12,179 bases of DNA from positions 65,421-77,599 of the forward strand of contig JAHYJR010000004.1 in NCBI GenBank assembly GCA_019429005.1. Direction: 5' to 3'. The first letter of the stretch is position 1. Each line of letters opens with the position of its first letter. The notes beneath the pieces are model-generated. The model was not told the DNA's origin, ran no database searches, and saw nothing but the letters and a program-made list of their open reading frames with translations. The DNA is from Nanobdellati archaeon (GTDB lineage Archaea > EX4484-52 > GLR71). A program made the position numbers and the translations under genes. Positions 1 through 8,768 of this stretch are shown piece by piece.

Positions 1-51
1 TTCATAAATATCTAAATTACTGATAAATCCAACCCAAGACACAAAATAATA

Positions 52-699
52 TTATAAACCTAACATTGACATCCTTTCAATTGCGGTTAATGACTCAACT
101 GAATTATTATAACTAGATAAGATTTCTTTTTGATTTGTCATCGTCTTTAAAAGTTCTTTTTCAAGTTCATTTGAAACATCTCTTACATATTCCTGTTCAT
201 GTACTAACAATTTTTTACTTAATGAAAAATCAATAAAATGAAGTAAAGTATCATATAACTTAGATATTTCTGAAATATCAGAATCGTTTAAAAGAGGATT
301 TAAATTGATATTTGAATTAAGAATATCGTTTGATACAGATGATAAGTTCTCAAGACGTTTATTAATTCCTAAAAAAAGAGATGACATACTTTTAGGGATA
401 ACATTTATCTTAACAGATTCAGGAATACAATCAATAAAATTATCTAAATATTCTTCAGAATTAGATGATATAAAAAGAATGTTTTTAAGGTCATCATAAT
501 CTAATTTAAGTTGTGGTTTTCCAAAAAGATCAGAATAAATTTTTGATTTATTATATTCTAATTTAAAAGCTTTAACACCTGCACTAAAATTATATGAGTC
601 AACATATTTGCTCGAATATGTATCAACAATATCAAGATATGTTGAAGGCGTCATCTTTATACTAAAACACTTAACCTTTTGAAAATCCTGTTTTGACAT
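52..699 (-). CDS. Hypothetical protein, 215 residues
   Basis: I do not recognise this protein. It opens with an ATG at 697-699 and ends with TAA at 52-54. It has no signal peptide, no membrane segment and no cysteine cluster. Residues 1-110 look mixed alpha/beta, with a hydrophobic strand around ILFISS (74-79). Residues 140-210 look mostly helical and charged, with a heptad-like stretch that could form a coiled coil (about 165-200). It lies 106 bases downstream of the RNase HIII gene on the same strand, so co-transcription is possible but not shown. No convincing TATA box sits at the leaderless distance; an AT-only stretch lies at 707-716. No motif allows a functional guess. I am confident the frame is coding because of its length, its soluble composition and its position between other genes on this strand. 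Confidence 0.75.
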   Translation of the reverse strand: MSKQDFQKVKCFSIKMTPSTYLDIVDTYSSKYVDSYNFSAGVKAFKLEYNKSKIYSDLFGKPQLKLDYDDLKNILFISSNSEEYLDNFIDCIPESVKINVIPKSMSSLFLGINKRLENLSSVSNDILNSNINLNPLLNDSDISEISKLYDTLLHFIDFSLSKKLLVHEQEYVRDVSNELEKELLKTMTNQKEILSSYNNSVESLTAIERMSMLGL

Positions 700-805
700 A
701 AGATAATATTTAATAATTGATATGAAATAGACACTTAAACACCGTCAGTAATAAATTTAATTTGAAAGACCACCTATTGAAGTAAATAAAAGAAAATAGA
801 TTAAT

Positions 806-1723
806 CTAAAGAAATTCTTTTACATTTCTAAATTTTGTTTTTGCAAATTGATTAAAATCAATACCTTTATCTTTACACATCTTCAGTGCATGCTTTACAT
901 GTGTACTTCCCAAAGGAAGCTTAAAACCAATTTCTTTTGAAAGAGACTCAATTTGCATCAATGCAAAATATCTTGCAATAATTGATGCTGCTGCAACTTC
1001 AATATATACAGATTCGGCACGAGTTATTGATATAATACCTTTTAACTTAATGTTACAACCAGGATATTTATCTATAACAATCGAATCTGCAGGTAAAAGA
1101 GTTGATAACACTTTTGTATGCATCTGATTTAAAAGAATTGTCTGACTAGAATACAGATTATACATAACGGGTGTACGTTCTTCAACTGAAAAATTATCAG
1201 TTCCAAGTAATTCCATAATCTCTTTTGCAAGTGACATTATTTGAATAGTTGAAAGTTTTTTTGAATCTTTTACGCCGAGATATTTAAGTTTAGAACGTAA
1301 AACGTTATCAGCTTTAACAGATGCAACAATAAGTCCTCCAAACGTATCACCTTTAAGACTTTCATCTGAACCTACGCGCACACAATCAGAATCCTTAATA
1401 AGTGGTTTAGTTTCAACATTACTTATTTTTAAAACAGATTTTTTCATAAATTTATTCAAACTCATATTTTGATTCATATTAATATCCCCATTTGTATATT
1501 TATTTTTATCAATATCTAAAATTTTATTATTTGAAACTATGTTTTTTGAAATCAAATTATGTATAAGTTCAGAATCTCGATTTTCTCCCTGAATAAGACA
1601 TTTTCCTGATGAATAAAGCACAACAGTACAAAAACCCCTAAGACGACGCTCTTCATACTGAGTTTTTGGTATAATATCAATAAAACCATGCTCAAGAAGA
1701 ATATCTAATTCAGAATATTTCAT
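806..1723 (-). CDS. rnhC: Ribonuclease HIII
   Basis: This enzyme cleaves the RNA strand of RNA/DNA hybrids, for example Okazaki primers and R-loops. Residues about 10-60 match the N-terminal TBP-like hybrid-binding domain of RNase HIII, with the typical VVLYSSGKCLIQG segment (34-46). A low-complexity linker (60-110) follows. The catalytic domain starts at VGSDESLKGDTFGG: Asp120 and Glu121 are the first acidic pair, Asp218 in VIDKYPGC the third ligand, and Glu237, just before VAAASIIAR, the probable fourth (the DEDE pattern of type HIII). At 305 residues it is close to the length of Bacillus HIII. An earlier GTG/ATG start up to 1786 is open, but a TATA-like box lies 25 bases before the ATG at 1721-1723 and the family alignment begins here. 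Archaea usually rely on RNase HII, so type HIII is the odd point. Confidence 0.9.
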   Translation of the reverse strand: MKYSELDILLEHGFIDIIPKTQYEERRLRGFCTVVLYSSGKCLIQGENRDSELIHNLISKNIVSNNKILDIDKNKYTNGDINMNQNMSLNKFMKKSVLKISNVETKPLIKDSDCVRVGSDESLKGDTFGGLIVASVKADNVLRSKLKYLGVKDSKKLSTIQIMSLAKEIMELLGTDNFSVEERTPVMYNLYSSQTILLNQMHTKVLSTLLPADSIVIDKYPGCNIKLKGIISITRAESVYIEVAAASIIARYFALMQIESLSKEIGFKLPLGSTHVKHALKMCKDKGIDFNQFAKTKFRNVKEFL

Positions 1724-1743
1724 TTTAATTGCCACACTCTCAA

Positions 1744-1752
1744 TTATATTTA
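1744..1752 (-). promoter_or_regulatory. TATA-like box of the RNase HIII gene
   Basis: The minus strand reads TAAATATAA, centred about 25 bases before the ATG at 1721-1723. That is the spacing expected for a leaderless archaeal transcript, and it supports this ATG over the longer reading frame. Not tested. Confidence 0.45.
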
Positions 1753-1763
1753 GATAACGTAAT

Positions 1764-1777
1764 TTATATATATAAAC
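1764..1777 (+). promoter_or_regulatory. TATA-like box for the gene at 1807
   Basis: TTATATATATAAAC lies 30-43 bases before the ATG at 1807. A TATA box here would place the transcript start about 10 bases before the ATG. It is nearly symmetrical and sits in the 83-base divergent gap, so it could also serve the RNase HIII gene. Confidence 0.4.
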
Positions 1778-1806
1778 CAGAACCAAACTCTATTAAGGTT
1801 ATAATT

Positions 1807-2238
1807 ATGACATATAATTTATTTGATTTATTTCGTAAGAAAAAAGTAAATACAGAACAAGATACTTTAGAAAGTTTAAATAAAACATCTTGTGAAAATA
1901 TTGATGAAAATCAAAATAAAAGAGAAAATGAGGTAAAGGACATCAAACAACTCACATCAGAAATTGATATCATTATCAATACTCTTGAAAAAGATCTCAA
2001 TGAAAAAAAAGATATTAATAAAATTAATAAAATGGATATTAAAGAGATTAATCAAAAAGAATTAAAAACGATTGAAAATAAAAATACGGATAAAGAGCTC
2101 AAAACTAAATTAAATGATAAACCTAAAACGGATAATATAAAAATAATTAAAAAAACGCCACAACAATCATCTGAGATAAAAAACACGAAAAAAACAAAAA
2201 AAAATATAATATCAGTATTATTTAAAGAAAAAAAATAG
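1807..2238 (+). CDS. Lys/Asn/Glu-rich low-complexity protein, probably disordered
   Basis: This 143-residue protein has no domain I recognise. The frame is open from 1729, but those codons overlap the RNase HIII gene, so I take the ATG at 1807, which has a TATA box upstream. The middle (residues about 15-130) is almost entirely Lys, Asn, Glu, Asp, Ile and Thr, with no long hydrophobic run: a charged, probably disordered or long-helical segment. Both ends carry a short aromatic-basic motif, LFDLFRKKK near the N-terminus (residues 5-13) and VLFKEKK at the C-terminus. This might make amphipathic ends that touch a membrane or a partner; that is inference. The A-rich composition means part of the pattern may be base bias. 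The gene is divergent from RNase HIII and 143 bases upstream of the next plus-strand gene. After the stop, a weak hairpin (arms 2254-2259 and 2270-2275) ends in five T. Confidence 0.65.
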   Translation: MTYNLFDLFRKKKVNTEQDTLESLNKTSCENIDENQNKRENEVKDIKQLTSEIDIIINTLEKDLNEKKDINKINKMDIKEINQKELKTIENKNTDKELKTKLNDKPKTDNIKIIKKTPQQSSEIKNTKKTKKNIISVLFKEKK

Positions 2239-2354
2239 AATCACAATTTAAATAAAAACGTAAAAATAGGTTTTTAATAATACAAAATAATCTGTAAAAT
2301 ATAATTAAAAATACTATAATACATTAATTCTTAACAATTATTAAGCAATAGAGA

Positions 2355-2360
2355 TTTAAA
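2355..2360 (+). promoter_or_regulatory. TATA-like box for the gene at 2382
   Basis: TTTAAA is centred about 25 bases before the ATG at 2382, the leaderless spacing seen for other genes in the window. The motif is short and the region is AT-rich, so support is modest. Confidence 0.3.
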
Positions 2361-2381
2361 ACTGTGCTAATAAAAATAAGT

Positions 2382-2918
2382 ATGTTTGATAAGGACCTTT
2401 GTTTAAAAATGAGACAACAAGGATATGCAATTGAAGATATAGCACGAAAATGTAAAGCACTTGATACTGAAGTATATGATTTCTTAAAAAGTAGTTTAGG
2501 AGATAAATTCCTTGAACTTAATTTAAATTTTGATGAGAACGAAATAAGAGTTCAAGACATTTTATTTAGCAGATTAGGTGAACTAGTATCTGAATATTAT
2601 CCAGATTATAAATTCCCAGTTACAAAAGAAAAATACTTAATAATAACAAAAGATGTTATTGGTACAAATAATATTGGTATAAATATTAGGGCAACATATT
2701 ACGATTCTGTTATAAAAAGTCTTTGGGTTTATAAAAAATATAATCTTAAAGTCGATAAATTATACATTATAATAGTATCAAGAAGATTAACTGGTGAAAA
2801 AATAAAAGCAATGCAAGAAAACGAAAATAAACCCGAAAATGTAATCCTCATTGATTACAGAAACAAAGAAGATATAATTGCATTCTATAATAAGTTATGG
2901 GCTAAATTAAAAGCCTAA
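2382..2918 (+). CDS. Hypothetical protein with HTH-like N-terminus and alpha/beta domain
   Basis: This is a 178-residue soluble protein. Residues about 7-36 (MRQQGYAIEDIARKCKALD and on to VYDFLK) look like a helix-turn-helix of the kind found in small archaeal DNA-binding proteins. From residue 58 on there is an alpha/beta pattern: a helix ILFSRLGELVSEYY (60-73), strands YLIIT and INIRATYY, a helix, strands LYIIIVS and NVILIDY, and a last helix. The order loosely recalls the restriction-endonuclease-like fold, but I see no clear D-(D/E)xK active site, so I do not call it a nuclease. A GTG at 2364 is an alternative start; I prefer the ATG at 2382 because a TATA-like TTTAAA lies 25 bases upstream. 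It converges with the TrmB gene. A sequence-specific DNA-binding role is inference. Confidence 0.75.
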   Translation: MFDKDLCLKMRQQGYAIEDIARKCKALDTEVYDFLKSSLGDKFLELNLNFDENEIRVQDILFSRLGELVSEYYPDYKFPVTKEKYLIITKDVIGTNNIGINIRATYYDSVIKSLWVYKKYNLKVDKLYIIIVSRRLTGEKIKAMQENENKPENVILIDYRNKEDIIAFYNKLWAKLKA

Positions 2919-2929
2919 TTTAATTTTTT
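2904..2929 (+). terminator. Weak AU-rich hairpin and T-tract
   Basis: Arms AAATTA (2904-2909) and TAATTT (2916-2921) pair across the stop codon (2916-2918), and TTTTTT follows at 2924-2929. The stem is AU-only and weak; the T-tract alone would suffice for archaeal termination. A second T-tract lies at 2953-2958. Confidence 0.4.
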
Positions 2930-2993
2930 ATAAAAAATAATCTTAATAGTAATTTTTTATTTAACTAAATTTTAAGATCATGTTAAGATTCTT

Positions 2994-3024
2994 AAAAAAA
3001 ATAGTTATTATCTTACGATAATAA
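2994..3024 (-). terminator. Hairpin plus U8 terminator of the TrmB gene
   Basis: Read on the minus strand, arms TTATTATC and GATAATAA form a perfect 8-bp stem (3005-3024) with loop GTAA, a GNRA-type tetraloop. Four bases later comes a run of eight T (2994-3001). It begins 35 bases after the trmB stop. It looks like a bacterial intrinsic terminator; archaeal termination normally needs only the U-tract. Confidence 0.6.
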
Positions 3025-3059
3025 TATTAAATACAACCAGATTAAGTATATATAGATTC

Positions 3060-3860
3060 TTAAGATTCCCACATCATATTAAATGTACTATTTGCAAAAT
3101 TATTTGCAAAATGTGGTGATGCACTCCAGAAAGATACTTCTTGACTTGGATGTGTTACAGAATCATCTGTAAGACCTAAAACAACATGATTACCATCAAT
3201 AATTGCCATTTTACCAATAGGTGAACCGTCAGAAACATTCAAATCTTTTAAATCAACAAATTCTTTCAAAGATTTAATCTCATCTTTATTTGATTCGCTA
3301 TGAGGTGCAAGAAGTCTTATTTTTATTCCATTATCTTTAGCTTTTCTTAAAATAGATGCATGTTTTGAAAAAAGATCTTTTACACCAGTTTCTGTTGTAA
3401 CTAAATCAATCGTTTTTGAAGCACCCTTAAATAAATTTGAAATATGAAGATTTACAGAATGTTCTCCTTTAAATGAACCTGAAAGATCCGATAAATTCAC
3501 AAGAGACATACCTTTACTATAAAGATTATCAAGTTCTCCCAAGGAATTACTTTTACTAAATTTGTCTATTCTTAATAAATCTAAACTAAAAGTGTTTTTA
3601 AGCACATTTTTTGATTTATTAAGTGCTTCAGATGGTGCAACTGCAATGTATTTAAGAGGTTTTGAATTTTGTATTATAACAAATCCTTTTTCTGAAAGAC
3701 TTTCAAGAACATCATATGCACGGGATCTTGGAACAGACGCAAGTTCACTTAATTCACCTACTGTTGCTGTACTTCTTGCTATAAGAGAAACATAAAGTTT
3801 ACGCTCATAAAGATTTAAGCCAATAGACTTTAAACCATCAAATGCTTCTTGGCTAATCAT
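3060..3860 (-). CDS. TrmB-family transcriptional regulator
   Basis: TrmB proteins are archaeal DNA-binding regulators, often of sugar transport and metabolism. Residues 8-75 form a winged helix: LNLYERKLYVSLIARS, then TVGELSELASVPRSRAYDV as the helix-turn-helix, and VLESLSEKGFV leading into the wing. A helical linker follows (78-115). The C-terminal part (about 130-266) has the PLD-like/TrmB middle-domain pattern: KTIDLVTTETGVKDLF, a helix, GIKIRLLAP, then KMAIIDGNHVVLGL, ending FANNFANSTFNMMWES as in the family. Its ligand cannot be told from sequence, and no sugar transporter is nearby. I start at the ATG at 3858-3860 rather than a GTG three codons earlier because a strong TATA stretch sits 10-30 bases upstream. 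It lies 182 bases downstream of the ligase gene, probably with its own promoter. Confidence 0.88.
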   Translation of the reverse strand: MISQEAFDGLKSIGLNLYERKLYVSLIARSTATVGELSELASVPRSRAYDVLESLSEKGFVIIQNSKPLKYIAVAPSEALNKSKNVLKNTFSLDLLRIDKFSKSNSLGELDNLYSKGMSLVNLSDLSGSFKGEHSVNLHISNLFKGASKTIDLVTTETGVKDLFSKHASILRKAKDNGIKIRLLAPHSESNKDEIKSLKEFVDLKDLNVSDGSPIGKMAIIDGNHVVLGLTDDSVTHPSQEVSFWSASPHFANNFANSTFNMMWES

Positions 3861-3869
3861 AATAATCAC

Positions 3870-3890
3870 GATATATATATATATATTATA
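3870..3890 (-). promoter_or_regulatory. TATA box of the TrmB gene
   Basis: An alternating AT run covers 3870-3890, centred 20-25 bases before the ATG at 3858-3860. The most likely transcript start is at or next to the ATG, so the mRNA is probably leaderless. Confidence 0.5.
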
Positions 3891-3932
3891 CTTATTCAGA
3901 GTAGTATAAATAGGTTTCTATAAACTCTTAGA

Positions 3933-3953
3933 TTTTACCGCAAGACAGTAAAA
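3933..3953. other. Inverted repeat between ligase and TrmB genes
   Basis: TTTTAC (3933-3938) and GTAAAA (3948-3953) are perfect inverted arms around a 9-base, relatively GC-rich centre. The site is about 75-95 bases upstream of the TrmB start and 90 bases past the ligase stop. No U-tract follows on the minus strand, so an operator, for example for TrmB itself, is as likely as a terminator. Confidence 0.35.
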
Positions 3954-4042
3954 AATAGATACAAATTACAACATTTATAATTTAACTGAGTTTATATTTT
4001 GTGACATTTAATTATATAAAGATTTCTATTGCAATTGAATAT

Positions 4043-6022
4043 TTAACGATTTCCACGTTGCTCGATAAATAAAGATGAGACTTTATTAATATCAGAGATA
4101 TCTTCAGGAGATCTATCAGATCTCAATACTACAAGCCGTGGAAACCTAAGTGCAAAACCAGATGTATATGTTGTTGATTTTTGTACCTCTTCATATGCAA
4201 CTTCTACAACAACAGATGGTTTAAATGTAACTTTTTTTCCTTCCTCCTTTAGAACTAAAGGTGTTAACAATTCTGTCAGTTCTTTGAAAGATGTTTTATC
4301 AGTTTCAAGTTTTTCATTTATACCAGTACCCATCTTTCCAATTGATAAGAATTCACCTGTATCTACATCATGACATGCAAGCTCAAAACTACTAAACCAT
4401 GCAGACCTTTTACCTTCACCATATTCCGCACTAATAATTACAAGATCAAGTGTTTCCATTATAGGCTTTATTTTAACACCATAACCAATACGGCTTCCTG
4501 GTTTGTATGGTGCCTCAAGATTTTTCATCATAATCCCTTCATTACCAAGTGCAAGTGCGTTCTCATAAAATTTATTAGTTTCATCAACAGAAGATGTAAT
4601 CATTTGAGTTGCAAAAAGTACCTTATTTGGAATTTCAGTTATAATAGATTCAATCAGTTTCCTACGATTCATAAAAGGCATATCTAACAAACTTACATTG
4701 CCAATCTTCAAAGCATCAAATATGTTAACAATAACAGGGATTTCTTTAGACATCGCAACAATATCATATTTCCGCCGTATCCGTCTTGAAACATTTTGAA
4801 ACGAAAGCCATTTACCCGTATTAGGATCAAAACCAATTACTTCTGCATCTAAAATATAATTTTTACAAGAAGTTGCAGACATAATAGCTTCAACAACATC
4901 AGGAAATTGTTCAGTAACATCATCTAAACGTCTTGTAAAAAGCTTTATTACACCATCATGACAATGAAGCTGCATCCTAAAACCATCATATTTATACTCT
5001 AAAGCGGCAGGTTTTCCAACAGTATTAAACGCATCATCAAAACCTTTTGCTTTCGTATAAAGCATTACTTTAATAGGTCGTAAAGGATCAATATTTAAGT
5101 TTTTAAGTCCGATGAGACCTTCCATTGCAGAAACAGTACAGACTTTTGAAAAATCATTAGTAATACTATGTGCACGTTCAATAACACTAATAATATTATT
5201 TTTCAAATCATTTCCAAAAAGGGGATTATAAACAAGTACAAAATCAATTCCAGATTCTTTTTTCCATAAAGATAAGGATTCTATTTTATCTTTTTCAAGA
5301 ACATATACAGTATTTGAACCCTCAAAAATAGAAAATAATTTATCATATTTTTCAGTGAGGATTTTTTGAAATTTAGCATCAACTACAATGTGTTTACCTG
5401 TAGTGTTTTCTAAAAAAGTATTAATACGTTTTTCAGTTCCACCATTTTGTTGAAGTAAAGCATACCATAACACAGAGGAAAAGAATGCTTTTGCGATAGC
5501 ATCACGCATTATACCTTCAGCAACACCTATACGCAGTTCACCTATAACCGTACGCACAATATAACGTGCTTCAATAGGTTTTGCAGACACTAAAAGTTCT
5601 GAAATTTGAAGTATTTTTTTTTCTTGTGAACGATTTCCACTAAATTTAGGTATGTTTTTAAAATTTGAAAAGACCTTATCCATTGAAAGCGAAATACGAC
5701 CAAACAACGTTTTTTGCTTATTTTCACTACATAATTTTTCAGCAACAAGTCCAAGATCACCTAACTGTTTCCAATCTTCAACAATTAAATCTGAAGATAT
5801 ACCATAAGCTTTAGATATAGCTTTTACAATAATCTGGGATGCAACACCAAGTTCTTCATTTGACCATTCGGGAAAAACACGACCCATAGAAAGAAGTGTT
5901 AAAATATCAAGGTCATCATAATTAGAAGATTCTAATAAATCTGAAAGTATCTCAGCTTTTTTTATTTTTAATGTTGTTGATTCAAGAGAATCATAACATT
6001 CTGCAAGTTTAAGATATTTCAT
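4043..6022 (-). CDS. lig: ATP-dependent DNA ligase, archaeal LigI type
   Basis: This enzyme seals nicks in DNA during replication and repair using ATP through a lysyl-AMP intermediate. The N-terminal DNA-binding domain begins at residue 1 (MKYLKLAECYDSLESTT) and includes RTVIGELRIGVAEG (157-170). The adenylation domain has motif I KYDG with catalytic Lys344, motif III LDAEVIGF (391-398), motif IIIa IVNIFDAL (431-438), motif IV EGIMMK (495-500) and motif V KIKP (517-520). The OB domain follows to the end, with SGFALRFPRL (621-630). All key residues are present, so it should be active. At 659 residues it is about 100 longer than Pyrococcus LigI (about 560). The excess sits in one place, roughly residues 185-277, between DAIAKAFF and SVIERAHSITNDF. 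It has a TATA box 25 bases before the ATG and starts 87 bases after the ftsZ copy B stop. Confidence 0.97.
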   Translation of the reverse strand: MKYLKLAECYDSLESTTLKIKKAEILSDLLESSNYDDLDILTLLSMGRVFPEWSNEELGVASQIIVKAISKAYGISSDLIVEDWKQLGDLGLVAEKLCSENKQKTLFGRISLSMDKVFSNFKNIPKFSGNRSQEKKILQISELLVSAKPIEARYIVRTVIGELRIGVAEGIMRDAIAKAFFSSVLWYALLQQNGGTEKRINTFLENTTGKHIVVDAKFQKILTEKYDKLFSIFEGSNTVYVLEKDKIESLSLWKKESGIDFVLVYNPLFGNDLKNNIISVIERAHSITNDFSKVCTVSAMEGLIGLKNLNIDPLRPIKVMLYTKAKGFDDAFNTVGKPAALEYKYDGFRMQLHCHDGVIKLFTRRLDDVTEQFPDVVEAIMSATSCKNYILDAEVIGFDPNTGKWLSFQNVSRRIRRKYDIVAMSKEIPVIVNIFDALKIGNVSLLDMPFMNRRKLIESIITEIPNKVLFATQMITSSVDETNKFYENALALGNEGIMMKNLEAPYKPGSRIGYGVKIKPIMETLDLVIISAEYGEGKRSAWFSSFELACHDVDTGEFLSIGKMGTGINEKLETDKTSFKELTELLTPLVLKEEGKKVTFKPSVVVEVAYEEVQKSTTYTSGFALRFPRLVVLRSDRSPEDISDINKVSSLFIEQRGNR

Positions 6023-6040
6023 AATAAGTATTTTATGAGG

Positions 6041-6054
6041 AATAAATATAAATT
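6041..6054 (-). promoter_or_regulatory. TATA box of the DNA ligase gene
   Basis: The minus strand reads AATTTATATTTATT, centred about 25 bases before the ATG at 6020-6022. This suits a leaderless mRNA starting at the ATG; no Shine-Dalgarno sequence is seen. Confidence 0.5.
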
Positions 6055-6075
6055 ATTGTGAAATTAGTGATTTAC

Positions 6076-6109
6076 AAAAAAAATATTTAAAAAATGGATA
6101 GTCTATTTA

Positions 6110-6120
<11 letters not shown>
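6076..6120 (-). terminator. Hairpin plus U-tract terminator overlapping the ftsZ copy B stop
   Basis: The minus-strand RNA forms a 10-bp stem between 6111-6120 and 6096-6105 with a 5-base loop, including one G-U pair. The same site on the plus strand would have an A-C mismatch, so the fold suits only the ftsZ transcript. The ftsZ stop (6110-6112) lies at the loop. Runs of six U (6089-6094) and eight U (6076-6083) follow. Confidence 0.65.
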
Positions 6121-7480
<1,360 letters not shown>

Positions 7481-7500
7481 ATAGATCACATAATAATAAT

Positions 7501-7516
7501 TTTTAATATAAATAAA
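7501..7516 (-). promoter_or_regulatory. TATA-like box close to ftsZ copy B
   Basis: The minus strand reads TTTATTTATATTAAAA, followed 20 bases later by the ATG at 7478-7480. A transcript from here would be almost leaderless. Confidence 0.45.
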
Positions 7517-7564
7517 CCGTAACAGATATATACTATATCTATATTAAATAATAGCACAATATAG

Positions 7565-7580
7565 CTTATAAATATTTCGG
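7565..7580 (-). promoter_or_regulatory. BRE plus TATA upstream of ftsZ copy B
   Basis: The minus strand reads CCGAAA (BRE-like, 7580-7575) directly followed by TATTTATAAG (7574-7565), a good match to the archaeal core promoter. It would start transcription near 7543 and give a leader of about 60 bases. It lies just past the terminator of copy A, supporting separate transcription of copy B. Confidence 0.5.
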
Positions 7581-7590
7581 TTTTTTAAAG

Positions 7591-7626
7591 AAAAATGAAA
7601 AAAGGAGGAATTGGGCAAAAGCCCAA
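7591..7626 (-). terminator. Hairpin plus U-tract terminator after ftsZ copy A
   Basis: Directly after the TGA stop (7628-7630), the minus strand carries TTGGGC-TTTT-GCCCAA (7626-7611), a 6-bp stem with three G-C pairs. Runs of six T (7598-7603) and five T (7591-7595) follow. In so AT-rich a region this GC stem stands out. Confidence 0.6.
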
Positions 7627-7627
7627 A

Positions 7628-8758
7628 TCAACGCATAACTTTGATACCAAGAGTATCTCTCAAACTTGTAACTTCTGCCCTACTAGATTTATCTATAGAA
7701 GGACCAACAATATACTCTGAAGTGACACCAGTTATTATCGTGATAACCCTAATCATACCTTGAAGCGTATTATCAATTCTGGCACCCCAAATTGTCTGTG
7801 CATTAGAATCTAAATGTTTTGATACAAATTCACCAATCTCATTGATCTCATTCAATTTCATATCAGGTCCACCAGTTATATGTATAAGTGCACCAGTTGC
7901 ACCTTTAAAATCAACATCTAAAAGGGGATTAGACATAGCTTCCTCAACAGCTTCCCTAGCTCTTGAAGCACTTTTAGATTCACCTACACCAACTACAGCA
8001 AGACCACCATTACACATGATAGATTGCACATCAGCATAATCAAGATTTACAAGAGAAGGTGTTGATATTGTCTCAGTAATACCTTTTATCATTGTCATTA
8101 CAATCTCATCTGCAACAGCAAATGCCTGATTAAGAGGAAGTTCTCCTGCAATTTCAAGAAGTTTATCATTTTCAATAACTATAACAGTATCACAATTTTG
8201 TTTTAATTTAGCAAGCCCTTCTTCAGCTTTTGATATACGGCCACCTTCTATTTTGAAAGGCATTGTAACAACAGCAATAACGATAGAACCTTGAGCTTTT
8301 GCAAGCTTTGCAACAACAGGAGCAGAGCCAGTTCCAGTTCCACCACCCAATCCAGCAACTATAAATACGAGATCATTTCCAGATAATGCACTTTTTAATT
8401 CGTTTGAAGATTCTTCTGCAGCATCTTTACCAACAGTAGGATAACCACCAGCACCAAGACCTCGTGTTATATCACGACCTAAAAGTATCTTCTTATCAGC
8501 ATTAACTGAATTAAGATGTACTTTATCAGTATTTATTACGATTGTTGTAGCACCATCAATACCCATCTGCTGTAACCTATTCACGCCATTATTACCAGCA
8601 CCACCACAGCCGATAACACAGATTTTTGCATCTTTTACATCTACAAAATCACAATTATCTATTGTCCCCTGAAAATCTCCTTGGATTGCTTCAGGATTTT
8701 TTATAGAACCGCCCATTTGAGCGGATTCCATAGCAACATTTTCAAAAATATGTTTCAA
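7628..8758 (-). CDS. ftsZ: Cell division protein FtsZ, copy A
   Basis: This is the second tubulin-like FtsZ GTPase. Numbering from the TTG start gives 376 residues, the usual archaeal length. The GTPase domain starts at [15 protein letters not shown] (43-57), has GGGTGTG (138-144) and the T7 loop NLDYADV (238-244). Lys and Asp residues needed for polymer contacts and GTP hydrolysis are kept. The tail is about 25 residues and ends LGIKVMR, like the LGIRMV of copy B. I choose TTG at 8756-8758 because KHIFENVAMES aligns with ESFLKNAIER of copy B and a GGAGG lies 10 bases before it. An ATG at 8729-8731 (residue 10) would drop that conserved start. It is the first gene of the minus-strand block, transcribed away from gatC. 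High similarity of the two copies points to duplication within the lineage; they may also correspond to the FtsZ1/FtsZ2 pair of many archaea. Confidence 0.95.
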   Translation of the reverse strand: MKHIFENVAMESAQMGGSIKNPEAIQGDFQGTIDNCDFVDVKDAKICVIGCGGAGNNGVNRLQQMGIDGATTIVINTDKVHLNSVNADKKILLGRDITRGLGAGGYPTVGKDAAEESSNELKSALSGNDLVFIVAGLGGGTGTGSAPVVAKLAKAQGSIVIAVVTMPFKIEGGRISKAEEGLAKLKQNCDTVIVIENDKLLEIAGELPLNQAFAVADEIVMTMIKGITETISTPSLVNLDYADVQSIMCNGGLAVVGVGESKSASRAREAVEEAMSNPLLDVDFKGATGALIHITGGPDMKLNEINEIGEFVSKHLDSNAQTIWGARIDNTLQGMIRVITIITGVTSEYIVGPSIDKSSRAEVTSLRDTLGIKVMR

Positions 8759-8768
8759 TTAAATCATT

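Noticed and set aside
305-499. Plus-strand open frame inside the gene at 52-699
   Set aside because: It is short, without promoter or ribosome site, and antisense to a longer frame with better protein composition.
1724-1786. N-terminal extension of RNase HIII (MVLVYIYKLRYL...)
   Set aside because: It covers the TATA box centred 25 bases before the ATG at 1723 and does not belong to the family domain.
1729-1806. N-terminal extension of the Lys-rich protein
   Set aside because: These codons lie over the TATA boxes and overlap the start of the divergent RNase HIII frame; the ATG at 1807 has promoter support.
4370-4687. Open frame opposite the ligase, about 105 codons
   Set aside because: It lies wholly inside a clear gene on the other strand, is rich in Cys, Phe, Asn and Thr as expected for a shadow frame, and has no homology signal.
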